The notes under the pieces are model-generated. The model was not told the DNA's origin, made no database searches, and was given only the letters and a program-made list of their open reading frames with translations. This document shows, piece by piece, positions 1 to 8,090 of a DNA stretch of 64,000 nucleotides. The first letter of the stretch is position 1, and every line of letters begins with the position of its first letter. This DNA is from JAWWPG01 sp037719575 (GTDB lineage Bacteria > Actinomycetota > Actinomycetes > Propionibacteriales > Nocardioidaceae): positions 1 through 64,000 of the forward strand of contig JBBJMF010000002.1 of the NCBI GenBank assembly GCA_037719575.1, read 5' to 3'. Made by a program: the position numbers and the translations under genes.

Positions 1-594
1 AACGGGATCTTCTTCAACCAGGGTCATGTCTGCTGTGCCGGTTCGCGGCTGCTCGTCCAGGAGAGCGTGTACGACGACGTGCTCGCCCGGCTGAAGCGCC
101 GGACGGCGACCCTGCGGGTCGGCGACCCGCTGGACAAGAACACGGACATCGGGGCGATCAACTCGGCCGAGCAGCTCGCCAAGATCCGCGCTCTGTCCGA
201 CGTCGGCGAGGCCGAGGGTGCGCAGCGGTGGTCGCCGCCGTGCGAGCTCCCCGACCGGGGGTTCTGGTTCGCGCCCACGATCTTCACCGGGGTCAGCCAG
301 TCCCACCGCATCGCCCAGGAGGAGATCTTCGGACCGGTGCTGTCGGTGCTGACATTCCGCACGCCCGACGAGGCGGTCGCCAAGGCCAACAACACCCCGT
401 ACGGCCTGTCCGCCGGAGTCTGGACGGACAAGGGATCCCGCATCCTTTGGATGGCGGACCGCCTGCGGGCGGGCGTCGTGTGGGCCAACACGTTCAACCG
501 CTTCGACCCGACGAGCCCCTTCGGCGGCTACCGGGAGTCCGGCTACGGCCGCGAAGGCGGCCGACACGGGCTGGAGGCCTATCTTGCCCACTAG
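1..594 (+). CDS. Aldehyde dehydrogenase, C-terminal part (cut by window start)
   Basis: The reading frame is open from base 1, so the N-terminal NAD-binding half lies outside the window. The visible 197 residues begin at the active-site loop NQGHVCCAGSR, where the first Cys of the CC pair is the expected catalytic nucleophile. The EEIFGPVL motif and the ending GGYRESGYGREGG are typical of NAD(P)-dependent aldehyde dehydrogenases. The neighbours are genes of nucleoside and deoxyribose catabolism. In such actinobacterial clusters two aldehyde dehydrogenases often follow deoxyribose-phosphate aldolase and would oxidise the acetaldehyde it makes. That substrate is an inference, because deoC is not visible here. 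The 3' end overlaps the next gene by 11 bases. Confidence 0.93.
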   Translation, partial: NGIFFNQGHVCCAGSRLLVQESVYDDVLARLKRRTATLRVGDPLDKNTDIGAINSAEQLAKIRALSDVGEAEGAQRWSPPCELPDRGFWFAPTIFTGVSQSHRIAQEEIFGPVLSVLTFRTPDEAVAKANNTPYGLSAGVWTDKGSRILWMADRLRAGVVWANTFNRFDPTSPFGGYRESGYGREGGRHGLEAYLAH

Positions 595-1471
595 CGCACA
601 GCCCGCGCGGCTCGATGTGCGGAAGACCTCCAAGCTCTACATCGGCGGGAAGTTCCCGCGGTCGGAGTCGGGTCGCTCCTACGTCGTGAACGACTCGCGT
701 GGACGCTTCCTCGCCAACGCGGCGCTCGCCTCACGCAAGGACGCCCGCGACGCGGTGATCGCGGCTCGCTCGGCGTTCCCCGGGTGGGGCGCCGCAACGG
801 CCTACAACCGCGGGCAGGTCCTCTACCGGGTCGCGGAGGTGATGGAGGGCAGGCGCGACCAGTTCGTCGCCGATGTCGCGGCAAGCGAGGGCCGGACCCG
901 GCCGGGGGCCTCGAAGGTCGTCGATGCGGCAATCGACCGCTGGGTCTGGTATGCGGGATGGGCGGACAAGATCGCCCAGGTCGTCGGCGCCACCAATCCG
1001 GTCGCAGGGCCTTACTTCGACTTCTCGGTACCGGAGCCGACCGGCGTCGTCGCGGTCCTGGCGCCCCAGGACTCGTCGTTGCTCGGTCTGGTGTCCGTGC
1101 TCGCCCCGGTCATCGTCACCGGAAACACCGCGGTGGTGACCTCGTCGTACCGTCGACCACTGCCGGCGATCAGCCTGTCGGAGGTGCTCGCCACCTCCGA
1201 CGTGCCCGGCGGTGTCGTGAACGTGCTGACCGGCAGGCTCGCCGACACCGTGCCCACGCTGGCGTCGCACATGGACGTGAACGCGATCGACCTGTCGGGC
1301 GCGGCGGGCGACCCCGAGCATGCCACCCAGCTCGAGGTGGCCGCCGTGGACAACCTCAAGCGTGTCCTGCGTGCGGAGGAGACCGAGCCCGACTGGACGC
1401 TCGGCCCCGGTTTGTCGAGGATCACCCGGTTCCTCGAGACGAAGACCGTGTGGCACCCGATGGGGGTCTGA
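584..1471 (+). CDS. Short aldehyde dehydrogenase-family protein lacking the catalytic half
   Basis: The 295-residue protein resembles only the first half of an aldehyde dehydrogenase (full members have about 480 residues). KLYIGGKFPRSESG near residue 18 is the usual N-terminal strand pair, and the Rossmann segment runs to about residue 230. The chain then passes to a unique tail ending in RFLETKTVWHPMGV. The catalytic loop with Cys and the general-base Glu segment are absent, so it is unlikely to be an active dehydrogenase alone. It may be a partner subunit for the upstream enzyme. TTG at 584 is taken as the start because it is coupled to the upstream stop; GTG at 616 is a shorter option. The frame is intact, which argues against simple decay. 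Confidence 0.82.
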   Translation: MPTSAQPARLDVRKTSKLYIGGKFPRSESGRSYVVNDSRGRFLANAALASRKDARDAVIAARSAFPGWGAATAYNRGQVLYRVAEVMEGRRDQFVADVAASEGRTRPGASKVVDAAIDRWVWYAGWADKIAQVVGATNPVAGPYFDFSVPEPTGVVAVLAPQDSSLLGLVSVLAPVIVTGNTAVVTSSYRRPLPAISLSEVLATSDVPGGVVNVLTGRLADTVPTLASHMDVNAIDLSGAAGDPEHATQLEVAAVDNLKRVLRAEETEPDWTLGPGLSRITRFLETKTVWHPMGV

Positions 1472-1476
1472 CCGGC

Positions 1477-2319
1477 GTGCCAGCGGGGGCGGCAGTCTCC
1501 GGCGACCCGCTCGAGGACTGGCCCGACCGTACGCCGTTGCGCGACGAGTCCGGCGCTGTCGTCCTGGTCTTCAGCGCCGCCGAGAGCACGCGCGACAGCA
1601 TCCCCTGGGCGGACGGCGCGTGGGTCCCGCCGTCAGTGCCGGTGACCCACGCTGTCGCACTGAGCCTGCGTGCCATGCCGGGGTGGAGACTCTCGACGTC
1701 GGACCCCGCGCTCGCCGACGCGATGCTGGCCGCCGGTGCGACCGAGCGGCGACACGCCCACACCATGACTACACCGTTGAGAGACCCCCCGGAGCCGGGT
1801 GAGCCGGCCGCTGTGCGGGTCGAGCCACTCAGCCCGGCCCAGGCCGACCGGCACGCAACGAGGCTCGGCACCCTGAACCACCGTGCCTACCCGCGGGACC
1901 ATCCCGACGCCTACGACGGCGACGAGGAGGCAGCAGTGTCGCAGATCCGGGCGATCGCGCGCGGCGAGCTGCTCGGCGCGATGTTGGCCGAGTCACGGGT
2001 GGCACTCGTCGGGGGCCGGATAGCCGGTGCCTGTCTCGTGGTCGACCGGCCCGGGACACCGCCGCACGGCGGCCCGTGGGTGATCGACATCTTCCGGGAC
2101 CCGGACGTCGGGGTGCCGGGAGTGGGTACGGCGCTGCTCGCGACCGTGCTCCGGGCGGCGGGTGACGCGGGATTGCCCGGTCTGTCGCTGGCGGTCAGCC
2201 ACGCCAACGAGCGCGCCCGGCGGCTCTACCAGCAGCTCGGCCTGGTCTCGGTGGACGAGAGCTGGACGCTTACCCTGCCGGAGCGAGGCGGGAAACGTCG
2301 GACGCCCGCCCTCGGGTGA
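1477..2319 (+). CDS. GNAT-family N-acetyltransferase
   Basis: The 280-residue protein has an N-terminal region of no recognised family (about residues 1-110) and a C-terminal GNAT fold. The acetyl-CoA loop is the GVGTALL segment near residue 215. It is followed by SHANERARRLYQQLG, the usual helix and Tyr region of acetyltransferases. The substrate cannot be read from the sequence. GTG at 1477 lies 5 bases after the previous stop, so the gene probably belongs to the same transcript as the aldehyde dehydrogenases. Its stop codon lies inside a strong terminator hairpin. Confidence 0.85.
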   Translation: MPAGAAVSGDPLEDWPDRTPLRDESGAVVLVFSAAESTRDSIPWADGAWVPPSVPVTHAVALSLRAMPGWRLSTSDPALADAMLAAGATERRHAHTMTTPLRDPPEPGEPAAVRVEPLSPAQADRHATRLGTLNHRAYPRDHPDAYDGDEEAAVSQIRAIARGELLGAMLAESRVALVGGRIAGACLVVDRPGTPPHGGPWVIDIFRDPDVGVPGVGTALLATVLRAAGDAGLPGLSLAVSHANERARRLYQQLGLVSVDESWTLTLPERGGKRRTPALG

Positions 2320-2331
2320 GGGCGAGCGTCC
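2300..2331. terminator. Hairpin terminator at the end of the aldehyde dehydrogenase/GNAT operon
   Basis: The left arm at 2300-2313 (GGACGCCCGCCCTC) pairs with 2318-2331 (GAGGGCGAGCGTCC), with one mismatch in 14 pairs and a GGGT loop. The stem overlaps the stop codon of the acetyltransferase gene. There is no long T-run, as is common in high-GC actinobacteria. It may also serve the convergent small gene at 2366-2587. Confidence 0.6.
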
Positions 2332-2365
2332 GGACTCACATCGGTGTGGTCAGGCGACTGTGGGG

Positions 2366-2587
2366 CTACGGCGTGACACCCACCGCCGCCCACGTGTCGT
2401 CGACCGCGGTGTACTCGGCGCTGCCGGAACCGTCCCAGGTCTTCGACAGCACGAAGTAGCCACGTTTGCGGTCGATCAGCAACCAGCGGTTCTGGGACTT
2501 GTGCTTGAGCGTCCCGATCTGCACGGTGCCGTCGTAGAGGGTGTACCCGGTGCCGACGTCGACAATCCAGTCCCTGTCGTCGTTCAT
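2366..2587 (-). CDS. Small hypothetical protein (73 aa)
   Basis: ATG-started frame of 73 residues with no family I recognise. It is rich in Trp, Tyr and alternating polar and hydrophobic residues (WIVDVGTGYTLYDG, NRWLLIDRKRGYFVL), which suggests a small all-beta fold such as an SH3-like or WG-repeat barrel. There is no signal peptide or membrane segment. The ribosome-binding site is weak. The composition is protein-like rather than the Arg/Pro/Ala-rich pattern of antisense frames here, so it is kept as a probable gene. Confidence 0.5.
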   Translation of the reverse strand: MNDDRDWIVDVGTGYTLYDGTVQIGTLKHKSQNRWLLIDRKRGYFVLSKTWDGSGSAEYTAVDDTWAAVGVTP

Positions 2588-2736
2588 GACCGTCGCCCAG
2601 GATGCCAGGATGCGGCCGGATCGGGCGGATGTGGCACGCCCCGTGTCACCGCTGAACGACGCTTGTCGCCTGACCGTGGCCGGATGCGGACCGCAACAGG
2701 GTCAATGCGGAGATCTGTGCGTGTCGTTGGGGCGCG

Positions 2737-3828
2737 CTAAGACCCGGTCGCGCCGGCCGCTGCTGAGTAACCAGGTTTGACCACTCGCTCGATGATGTCG
2801 AGCCGCTCGTCGAAGGGCAGGAACGCGCTCTTCATAGCGTTGACGGTGAACCAACGCATGTCGTCGAGCCCGTAGCCGAACGCGCCCGCGAGGAGCTCCA
2901 TCTCGCGGCTCATCGTCGTACCGCTCATCAGCCGGTTGTCGGTGTTGACAGTGACCCGGAAGCGCAGCCTCGCGAGCAGGCCGATGGGATGCTCGGTGAG
3001 GGACGCGGCGGCACCGGTCTGCAGGTTCGACGACGGACACATCTCGAGAGGGACCCGGCGGTCGCGGACATAGCCGGCGAGCCGGCCGAGCTGTGGCTCA
3101 CCGCCAGTCGTGCCGATGTCGTCGACGATCCGCACCCCGTGTCCGAGCCGCTCGGCGCCGCACCACTGGAGCGCCTGCCAGATCGACGGCAGGCCGAACG
3201 CCTCGCCCGCATGGATCGTAAAGTGGGCGTTCTGCCGCTGGAGATATTCGAACGCGTCCAGATGGCGGGTCGGAGGGTAGCCGGCCTCCGCGCCGGCGAT
3301 GTCGAACCCGCACACCCCCCGGTCACGGTGCCGCACGGCCAGCTCGGCGATCTCGCGCGACATGGCGGCGTGCCGCAGCGCAGTCAGGATCTGGCGTACG
3401 ACGATCTCCCGGCCACCGGCCCGGATGGCGGCCACGCCCGACTCGAGGCCGGTCTGCACGGACTCGACGACCTCGTCCAGCCCGAGTCCGGCCCTGAGGT
3501 GCTGCTCGGGGGCGTAGCGGACCTCGGCGTAGACGACTCCGTCGGCTGCCAGGTCGGCGACGCACTCCTCGGCGACCCGTCGCAGGTCCTCCGGGCGCTG
3601 CATCACCGCGACGGTGTGCTCGAACGTCTCCAGGTAGCGCACCAGGCTCCCTGAGCCGGCCGCCTCGACGAACCAGCCGTCGAGCTCCTCGGGTGAGCCC
3701 ACCGGCAGCGGGTGCCCGACCTGCGTAGCGATCTCCACGACGGTCGCCGGCCGCAGCCCACCGTCGAGATGGTCGTGGAGAACGGCCTTGGGGACGGCGA
3801 CGAAGCGGTGGTCGGTCGCCTGGTGCAT
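2737..3828 (-). CDS. add: Adenosine deaminase
   Basis: The 363-residue enzyme would deaminate adenosine and deoxyadenosine to inosine and deoxyinosine. The zinc-binding HxH motif is in LHDHLDGG (His18 and His20). HAGEA near residue 206 and HGVRI follow. The conserved Asp segment is NTDNRLMSG near residue 294, where the usual NTDDP reads NTDNR. ATG at 3828 is chosen because GGAGGATAG sits just upstream and the length then fits bacterial adenosine deaminases; the frame is open further upstream without homology. It is divergent from the SDR gene with 48 bases between starts. Its place beside cdd, deoA and a nucleoside transporter supports a role in nucleoside salvage. Confidence 0.95.
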   Translation of the reverse strand: MHQATDHRFVAVPKAVLHDHLDGGLRPATVVEIATQVGHPLPVGSPEELDGWFVEAAGSGSLVRYLETFEHTVAVMQRPEDLRRVAEECVADLAADGVVYAEVRYAPEQHLRAGLGLDEVVESVQTGLESGVAAIRAGGREIVVRQILTALRHAAMSREIAELAVRHRDRGVCGFDIAGAEAGYPPTRHLDAFEYLQRQNAHFTIHAGEAFGLPSIWQALQWCGAERLGHGVRIVDDIGTTGGEPQLGRLAGYVRDRRVPLEMCPSSNLQTGAAASLTEHPIGLLARLRFRVTVNTDNRLMSGTTMSREMELLAGAFGYGLDDMRWFTVNAMKSAFLPFDERLDIIERVVKPGYSAAAGATGS

Positions 3829-3876
3829 GCGGCTATCCTCCCAGGGACTCATCCGCCACGTGATGGAAGGCTGCCC

Positions 3877-4638
3877 ATGGATCCCACCGAGCATCGGGTC
3901 GCGATCGTGACCGGCGCCGCCCGCGGCATCGGTGCCGCCGTCGCTCAGCGGCTGCACCACGACGGGTTCGGGGTCGCCGTGCTCGACCTCGACGAGGGCG
4001 CCTGCACGACGACCGTCGAGGCGATCACGTCCCGAGGTGGCCGGGCGATCGGTGTCGGTGTCGATGTCTCGGACGCCACAGCGGTCGAGACCGCAGTCGG
4101 CCGGGTCGCCGACGACCTGGGTGCGCCGCTCGTGCTCGTGAACAATGCCGGGATCACCCGGGACAACCTGCTGTTCAAGATGTCGGAGGACGACTGGGAC
4201 GCCGTGCTGCGGGTTCACCTCAGGGGCGCGTTCCTGATGAGCCGCGCGACGCAGACGTTCATGACCGAGGCCGGCTGGGGCCGGATCGTCAACTTGTCGA
4301 GCACGTCGGCGCTCGGCAACCGGGGCCAGGCCAACTACGCCGCGGCCAAGGCGGGCATGCAGGGACTGACGAAGACCCTCGCCCTCGAGCTTGGCAAGTT
4401 CGGCGTCACCGCCAACGCGATCGCTCCCGGCTTCGTCGTGACCGAGATGACGCGGATCACGGCCGAGCGGCTCGGCGTGACGTTCGAGGACTTCCAGCAG
4501 GCCCGGGCCAAGGAGACGCCGGTGCCGCGGGTGGGCCAGCCCGAGGACATCGCCCATGCGGTGTCGTACTTCGTCAGCGACGGAGCCTCGTTCGTGAGCG
4601 GCCAAGTGCTGTACGTCGCAGGCGGGCCGCGTGGCTGA
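3877..4638 (+). CDS. Short-chain dehydrogenase/reductase, FabG-like
   Basis: The 253-residue protein has the full classical SDR set: cofactor loop TGAARGIG at 12-19, NNAG at 88-91, and the catalytic Ser-Tyr-Lys with Tyr154 and Lys158 in NYAAAKAG. The end, VSGQVLYVAGGP, is typical of 3-oxoacyl-ACP reductases. It probably reduces a 3-oxoacyl thioester with NADPH. The 8-base overlap with a MaoC hydratase gene suggests the two act on successive beta-oxidation or fatty acid intermediates. ATG at 3877 follows GGAAGG; an upstream extension would overlap the divergent add gene. Confidence 0.92.
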   Translation: MDPTEHRVAIVTGAARGIGAAVAQRLHHDGFGVAVLDLDEGACTTTVEAITSRGGRAIGVGVDVSDATAVETAVGRVADDLGAPLVLVNNAGITRDNLLFKMSEDDWDAVLRVHLRGAFLMSRATQTFMTEAGWGRIVNLSSTSALGNRGQANYAAAKAGMQGLTKTLALELGKFGVTANAIAPGFVVTEMTRITAERLGVTFEDFQQARAKETPVPRVGQPEDIAHAVSYFVSDGASFVSGQVLYVAGGPRG

Positions 4639-5116
4639 CGCGCCGACCAGGTTCACCTCGCTGGACGAGATCAGCGCGTCGGTCGGCCGCCCGCTGGGCC
4701 ACAGCGAATGGGTCCTCGTCGACCAGCAGCGGATCGACGGGTTCGCCGAGGCCACCGGCGACCGCCAGTGGATCCACGTCGACCCCGAGCGCGCGGCGGG
4801 CGGTCCCTTCGGCGCGACCATCGCCCATGGCTACCTCACCCTGTCACTGGTCCCTGCCCTCGTCGCGTCGCTCGTCGACTACTCGGGCTGGGGCGTCAAG
4901 ATCAACTACGGCTCGAACAAGGTCAGGTTTCCCGCGCCGGTGCTCGTGGGGAGCCGGGTCCGGGTAGCGGCGACCGTCAGCTCCGTCGACGAGTCCGCTG
5001 CCGGCGTCCAGGTGACACTGCAGGTGACGGTGGAGGTCGAGGACGCCGGCGGAGTGCCGGCGGCCAAGCCCGCGCTCGTGGCCGAGATCCTCACCCTTCT
5101 CGCCGCCCCTTCTTAG
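4631..5116 (+). CDS. MaoC-family (R)-hydratase/dehydratase
   Basis: The 161-residue single hot-dog domain has the MaoC catalytic dyad in ATGDRQWIH (Asp44 and His49), followed by GPFGATIAHGYLTLSL, which shapes the acyl-CoA tunnel. Such proteins hydrate trans-2-enoyl thioesters to (R)-3-hydroxyacyl thioesters. The GTG start overlaps the SDR stop by 8 bases, so the pair is translationally coupled. The natural acyl chain is unknown. The gene ends convergently with deoA, with 67 bases between stops and no clear hairpin. Confidence 0.92.
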   Translation: MADAPTRFTSLDEISASVGRPLGHSEWVLVDQQRIDGFAEATGDRQWIHVDPERAAGGPFGATIAHGYLTLSLVPALVASLVDYSGWGVKINYGSNKVRFPAPVLVGSRVRVAATVSSVDESAAGVQVTLQVTVEVEDAGGVPAAKPALVAEILTLLAAPS

Positions 5117-5183
5117 CGGACTCGTCCGACTCCAGGGCGGGGGGTTCACGCCACGCCCACCCGGACGAACCCGGCTTCTCCCG

Positions 5184-6476
5184 TCAGACGAGCCGGTCGA
5201 GGATGACGTCGCGCAGGGTGTCATCCGGCTCGGCGCCTTCGTCGATGTCGACGGCTCCTGCAAGCGCTTCCTCGGCGCGGGTGAAGCGGTCGGCGTCGTC
5301 GGAGTGCAGCGTGAGCAGCGGCTCCCCGGCGGTCACCCGCTCACCCGGCTTGGCGTGGATGACGACTCCGGCGCCTGCCTGGACGGGGTCCTCCTTGCGG
5401 GCGCGGCCCGCCCCCAGCCTCCAGGCGGCGACCCCGACGGCCAGGGCGTCGAGCCGGGTGACCACGCCGGCGGACCTGGCCAGGAACGGCCGGCTCTCCC
5501 GCGCCTTCGGCAGAGTCGCATCCGGGTCGCCCCCCTGGGCGGCTATCATCCGCCGCCACACGTCCATCGCCGACCCGTCGGCAAGCCGGTCCGCGGGGTC
5601 GACGCCGTCGCGTCCGGCCGCCTGCAGCATCTCGCGAGCCAGGGCGAGCGTGAGCTCGACCACGTCGGAGGGACCGCCTCCGGCGAGCACCTCGACAGCC
5701 TCCGTGACTTCGAGCGCGTTGCCGGCGGTGCGGCCGAGCGGGGTCGACATGTCGGTGAGCAGCGCGACGGTGCGAAGTCCGGCGTCGGTGCCGAGGTCGA
5801 CCATGGTCCGGGCGAGGTCACGGCCCTCGTCGAGCGTCTTCATGAACGCGCCCGATCCGACCTTGACGTCGAGCACGAGCGCCCCGGTGCCCTCGGCGAT
5901 CTTCTTGCTCATGACCGACGAGGCGATCAGCGGGATCGACTCGACGGTCCCGGTCACGTCGCGCAGTGCGTAGAGCTTCTTGTCCGCAGGCGCCAGGCTC
6001 GACCCGGCGGCGCAGATCACCGCGCCGACCCGCTCCAGCTGGTCGACGATCTCGGAGTGCGTGAGGTCGGCGCGCCAGCCGGGAATCGCCTCGAGCTTGT
6101 CGAGGGTGCCTCCGGTGTGCCCCAGTCCTCGTCCGGAAAGCTGCGGCACGGCGACCCCGCAGGCCGCGACGAGCGGCGCCAGCGGAAGGGTGATCTTGTC
6201 GCCGACCCCCCCTGTCGAGTGCTTGTCGGCGGTGGGCCGCGACAGCGATGTGAAGTCCATCCGGTCACCGCTGGCGATCATCGCCGACGTCCAGCGGCCG
6301 ACCTCGCGGCGGCTCATCTTGTTGAGCAGGATCGCCATCGCGAGCGCGGCCATCTGCTCGTCGGCGACGGCTCCTCGGGTGTAGGCGTCCACGACCCAGT
6401 CGATCTGCTCGTCGCTCAGCTGCGCGCCGTCGCGCTTCGCGACGATCACGTCGACGGCGTCAAGCACCTCACCCAT
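5184..6476 (-). CDS. deoA: Thymidine phosphorylase
   Basis: The 430-residue enzyme would cleave thymidine and deoxyuridine with phosphate to the base and 2-deoxyribose-1-phosphate. KHSTGGVGDK near residue 84 is the phosphate-binding loop. LSGRGLGHTGGTLDKLE near residue 108 matches the thymidine/pyrimidine phosphorylase signature. Length and C-terminal domain fit the family. ATG at 6476 follows GAGAGGTGG and overlaps the upstream P450 stop by 8 bases. It is the last gene of the operon that starts with the BMP lipoprotein, so import, deamination and phosphorolysis of pyrimidine nucleosides are co-expressed. Confidence 0.95.
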   Translation of the reverse strand: MGEVLDAVDVIVAKRDGAQLSDEQIDWVVDAYTRGAVADEQMAALAMAILLNKMSRREVGRWTSAMIASGDRMDFTSLSRPTADKHSTGGVGDKITLPLAPLVAACGVAVPQLSGRGLGHTGGTLDKLEAIPGWRADLTHSEIVDQLERVGAVICAAGSSLAPADKKLYALRDVTGTVESIPLIASSVMSKKIAEGTGALVLDVKVGSGAFMKTLDEGRDLARTMVDLGTDAGLRTVALLTDMSTPLGRTAGNALEVTEAVEVLAGGGPSDVVELTLALAREMLQAAGRDGVDPADRLADGSAMDVWRRMIAAQGGDPDATLPKARESRPFLARSAGVVTRLDALAVGVAAWRLGAGRARKEDPVQAGAGVVIHAKPGERVTAGEPLLTLHSDDADRFTRAEEALAGAVDIDEGAEPDDTLRDVILDRLV

Positions 6477-7698
6477 CGGCCACCTCTCGTCGTACCCGCT
6501 CACCGGCGACCGGCACCGACGAGTACCCACGCAGCACGAAGGTCGGGCGGCGCTGCGGACGGCTCACCAACGCCAGGTCGGGGTATGCCGCCGCGAGCAG
6601 CCGCAGGGCCTCCGCCAGCTCGACCCTGGCCAGCGGGGCGCCGAGACAGAAGTGCACGCCGGCCCCGAAGGCAAGATGCGGGTTGGGGTCCCGGCCGGCC
6701 CGGAATGCGTCGGGCTCGGCGAAGACCGAAGGGTCCCGGTTGGCCGCGCCGAGCAGCACCGCCACCCGTTCGCCACGGCGTACGACGACGTCGCCCACCT
6801 CCACCTCCGCCGTCGCGGTGCGCTCGAACAGCTGGAGCGCCGAGTCATAGCGCAGCATCTCCTCCACTGCCACCTCCTCGTCGACCACGCCGCGCACGAC
6901 GCGCTGCCACTCGTCCGGGTGGTCGAGCAGAGCCACCAGCCCGTTGCCGAACACGTTGACCGACGCCTCGTGGCCCGCGTTCAGCAGCAGGATCGCAGAC
7001 GCGAGCACCTCGTCGTCGGTCAGTCCCTGGTCCCCCTCCTGAGCGCGCAGCAGGTCGCTCAGCAGGCCGCTCGTCACGTCGCCGGCGAGGGCGGCCCGTC
7101 GCTCGGCGATCAGCCCACGCAGGTAGTCGGCGAACTCTCGGCTCGCCCGCAGCGCCGCGGTCTGCCCGCCGACCTCGATCGAGGGCTCGTACATCGCCAC
7201 GATGGCCTGGGACCAGCCGCGCAGCCGGCCGACGTCCTCGGCCGGCGCGCCGAGCAGCTCGGCGATGACGAGCACCGGGAGCGGCTCGGCATAGTCGGCG
7301 AGCACGTCGAACGTGGACCCCTCGACGGCGTCCAACAGCTGCCCTCCGAGCTCGTGCACGCGTGGTCGCATCCGCTCGACGTGACCGCGGGCGAACGCAG
7401 TCGAGACCTTGCGGCGAAGCCGGGTGTGGTCGGGCGGCTCAGTCTCCATCATCTGGTTGCGGTGCAGCAGGTTGAACGGCTCGAAGAGACCCGCCGGCTG
7501 CCGGTCCTGCCAGACCCGTCCGAGCCGCCGGTCGCGCAACGCCTGGCTGCATGCGGCATGGTCGACGACCAGCCAGGTCCGGCTTGGCTCGTGCCAGGCC
7601 ACGGGTCCCCGTGCGCGCTCGGCCGCGAAGGCGGGATACGGGTCCGCGAGGAGGCCGGGCGCACCGAGATCGAGGTGGCTCAGCCGGCTCCTGCTCAA
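6469..7698 (-). CDS. Cytochrome P450
   Basis: The 409-residue soluble P450 has an I-helix AGHEAS near residue 240 (A-G-x-E-x-S in place of the usual acid-Thr pair), ExxR in EEMLR near residue 280, and heme loop FGAGVHFCLG with the thiolate Cys near residue 350. TTG at 7698 overlaps the cdd stop as TTGA, and a GAGGA lies upstream. The 3' end overlaps deoA by 8 bases. The gene is thus locked into the nucleoside operon on both sides. No ferredoxin or reductase gene is nearby. The substrate is unknown; a nucleoside, nucleobase or sugar product is possible only by context. Confidence 0.93.
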   Translation of the reverse strand: MSRSRLSHLDLGAPGLLADPYPAFAAERARGPVAWHEPSRTWLVVDHAACSQALRDRRLGRVWQDRQPAGLFEPFNLLHRNQMMETEPPDHTRLRRKVSTAFARGHVERMRPRVHELGGQLLDAVEGSTFDVLADYAEPLPVLVIAELLGAPAEDVGRLRGWSQAIVAMYEPSIEVGGQTAALRASREFADYLRGLIAERRAALAGDVTSGLLSDLLRAQEGDQGLTDDEVLASAILLLNAGHEASVNVFGNGLVALLDHPDEWQRVVRGVVDEEVAVEEMLRYDSALQLFERTATAEVEVGDVVVRRGERVAVLLGAANRDPSVFAEPDAFRAGRDPNPHLAFGAGVHFCLGAPLARVELAEALRLLAAAYPDLALVSRPQRRPTFVLRGYSSVPVAGERVRREVADG

Positions 7699-8090
7699 CG
7701 GGCGAGGTCCTCGGGGCCGAACGCGTCCGGCAGGACCTCTCGCAACTGCCTGATCCCAGTCACGGTGGAGAGCTGGCACCCGGGACCGCCGTTCTCCCAC
7801 AGCAGCTGACGACACCGCCCACACGGCATGAGCACGTCGCCGTGCTTGTCCACGCAGACAACCGCGACGAGCCGGCCTCCGCCGCTCGCGTGCAGCGCCG
7901 AGACGAGACCGCACTCGGCACACAGGCCCAGGCCGTACGACGCGTTCTCGACGTTGCACCCGACGACGACGCGACCGTCGTCGACGAGTCCGGCAACCCC
8001 CACCTGGAAGTCCGAGTAAGGCGCATAGGCGTGGCCCATCACCGCCGTCGCTGCCTCGTGGAGCGCGTCCCAGTCGATGTCCGCCGTCAA
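7695..8090 (-). CDS. cdd: Cytidine deaminase
   Basis: The 131-residue protein is a tetrameric-type cytidine deaminase. The zinc site is formed by CAEC (about residues 53-56, with the catalytic Glu) and PCGRC near residue 87. FQVGVAG, CNVENASYG and a C-terminal aromatic region fit the family. It converts cytidine and deoxycytidine to uridine and deoxyuridine, which deoA downstream can cleave. The TTG start at 8090 overlaps the permease stop as TTGA and has GGAAGGG upstream. Confidence 0.95.
   Translation of the reverse strand: MTADIDWDALHEAATAVMGHAYAPYSDFQVGVAGLVDDGRVVVGCNVENASYGLGLCAECGLVSALHASGGGRLVAVVCVDKHGDVLMPCGRCRQLLWENGGPGCQLSTVTGIRQLREVLPDAFGPEDLAR

Noticed and set aside
3001..3654. 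Plus-strand open frame across adenosine deaminase
   Set aside because: It is antisense to a gene with all catalytic motifs and has low-complexity composition.
5304..6959. Long plus-strand open frame across deoA and the P450
   Set aside because: It spans two well-supported minus-strand genes and has no recognisable domain.
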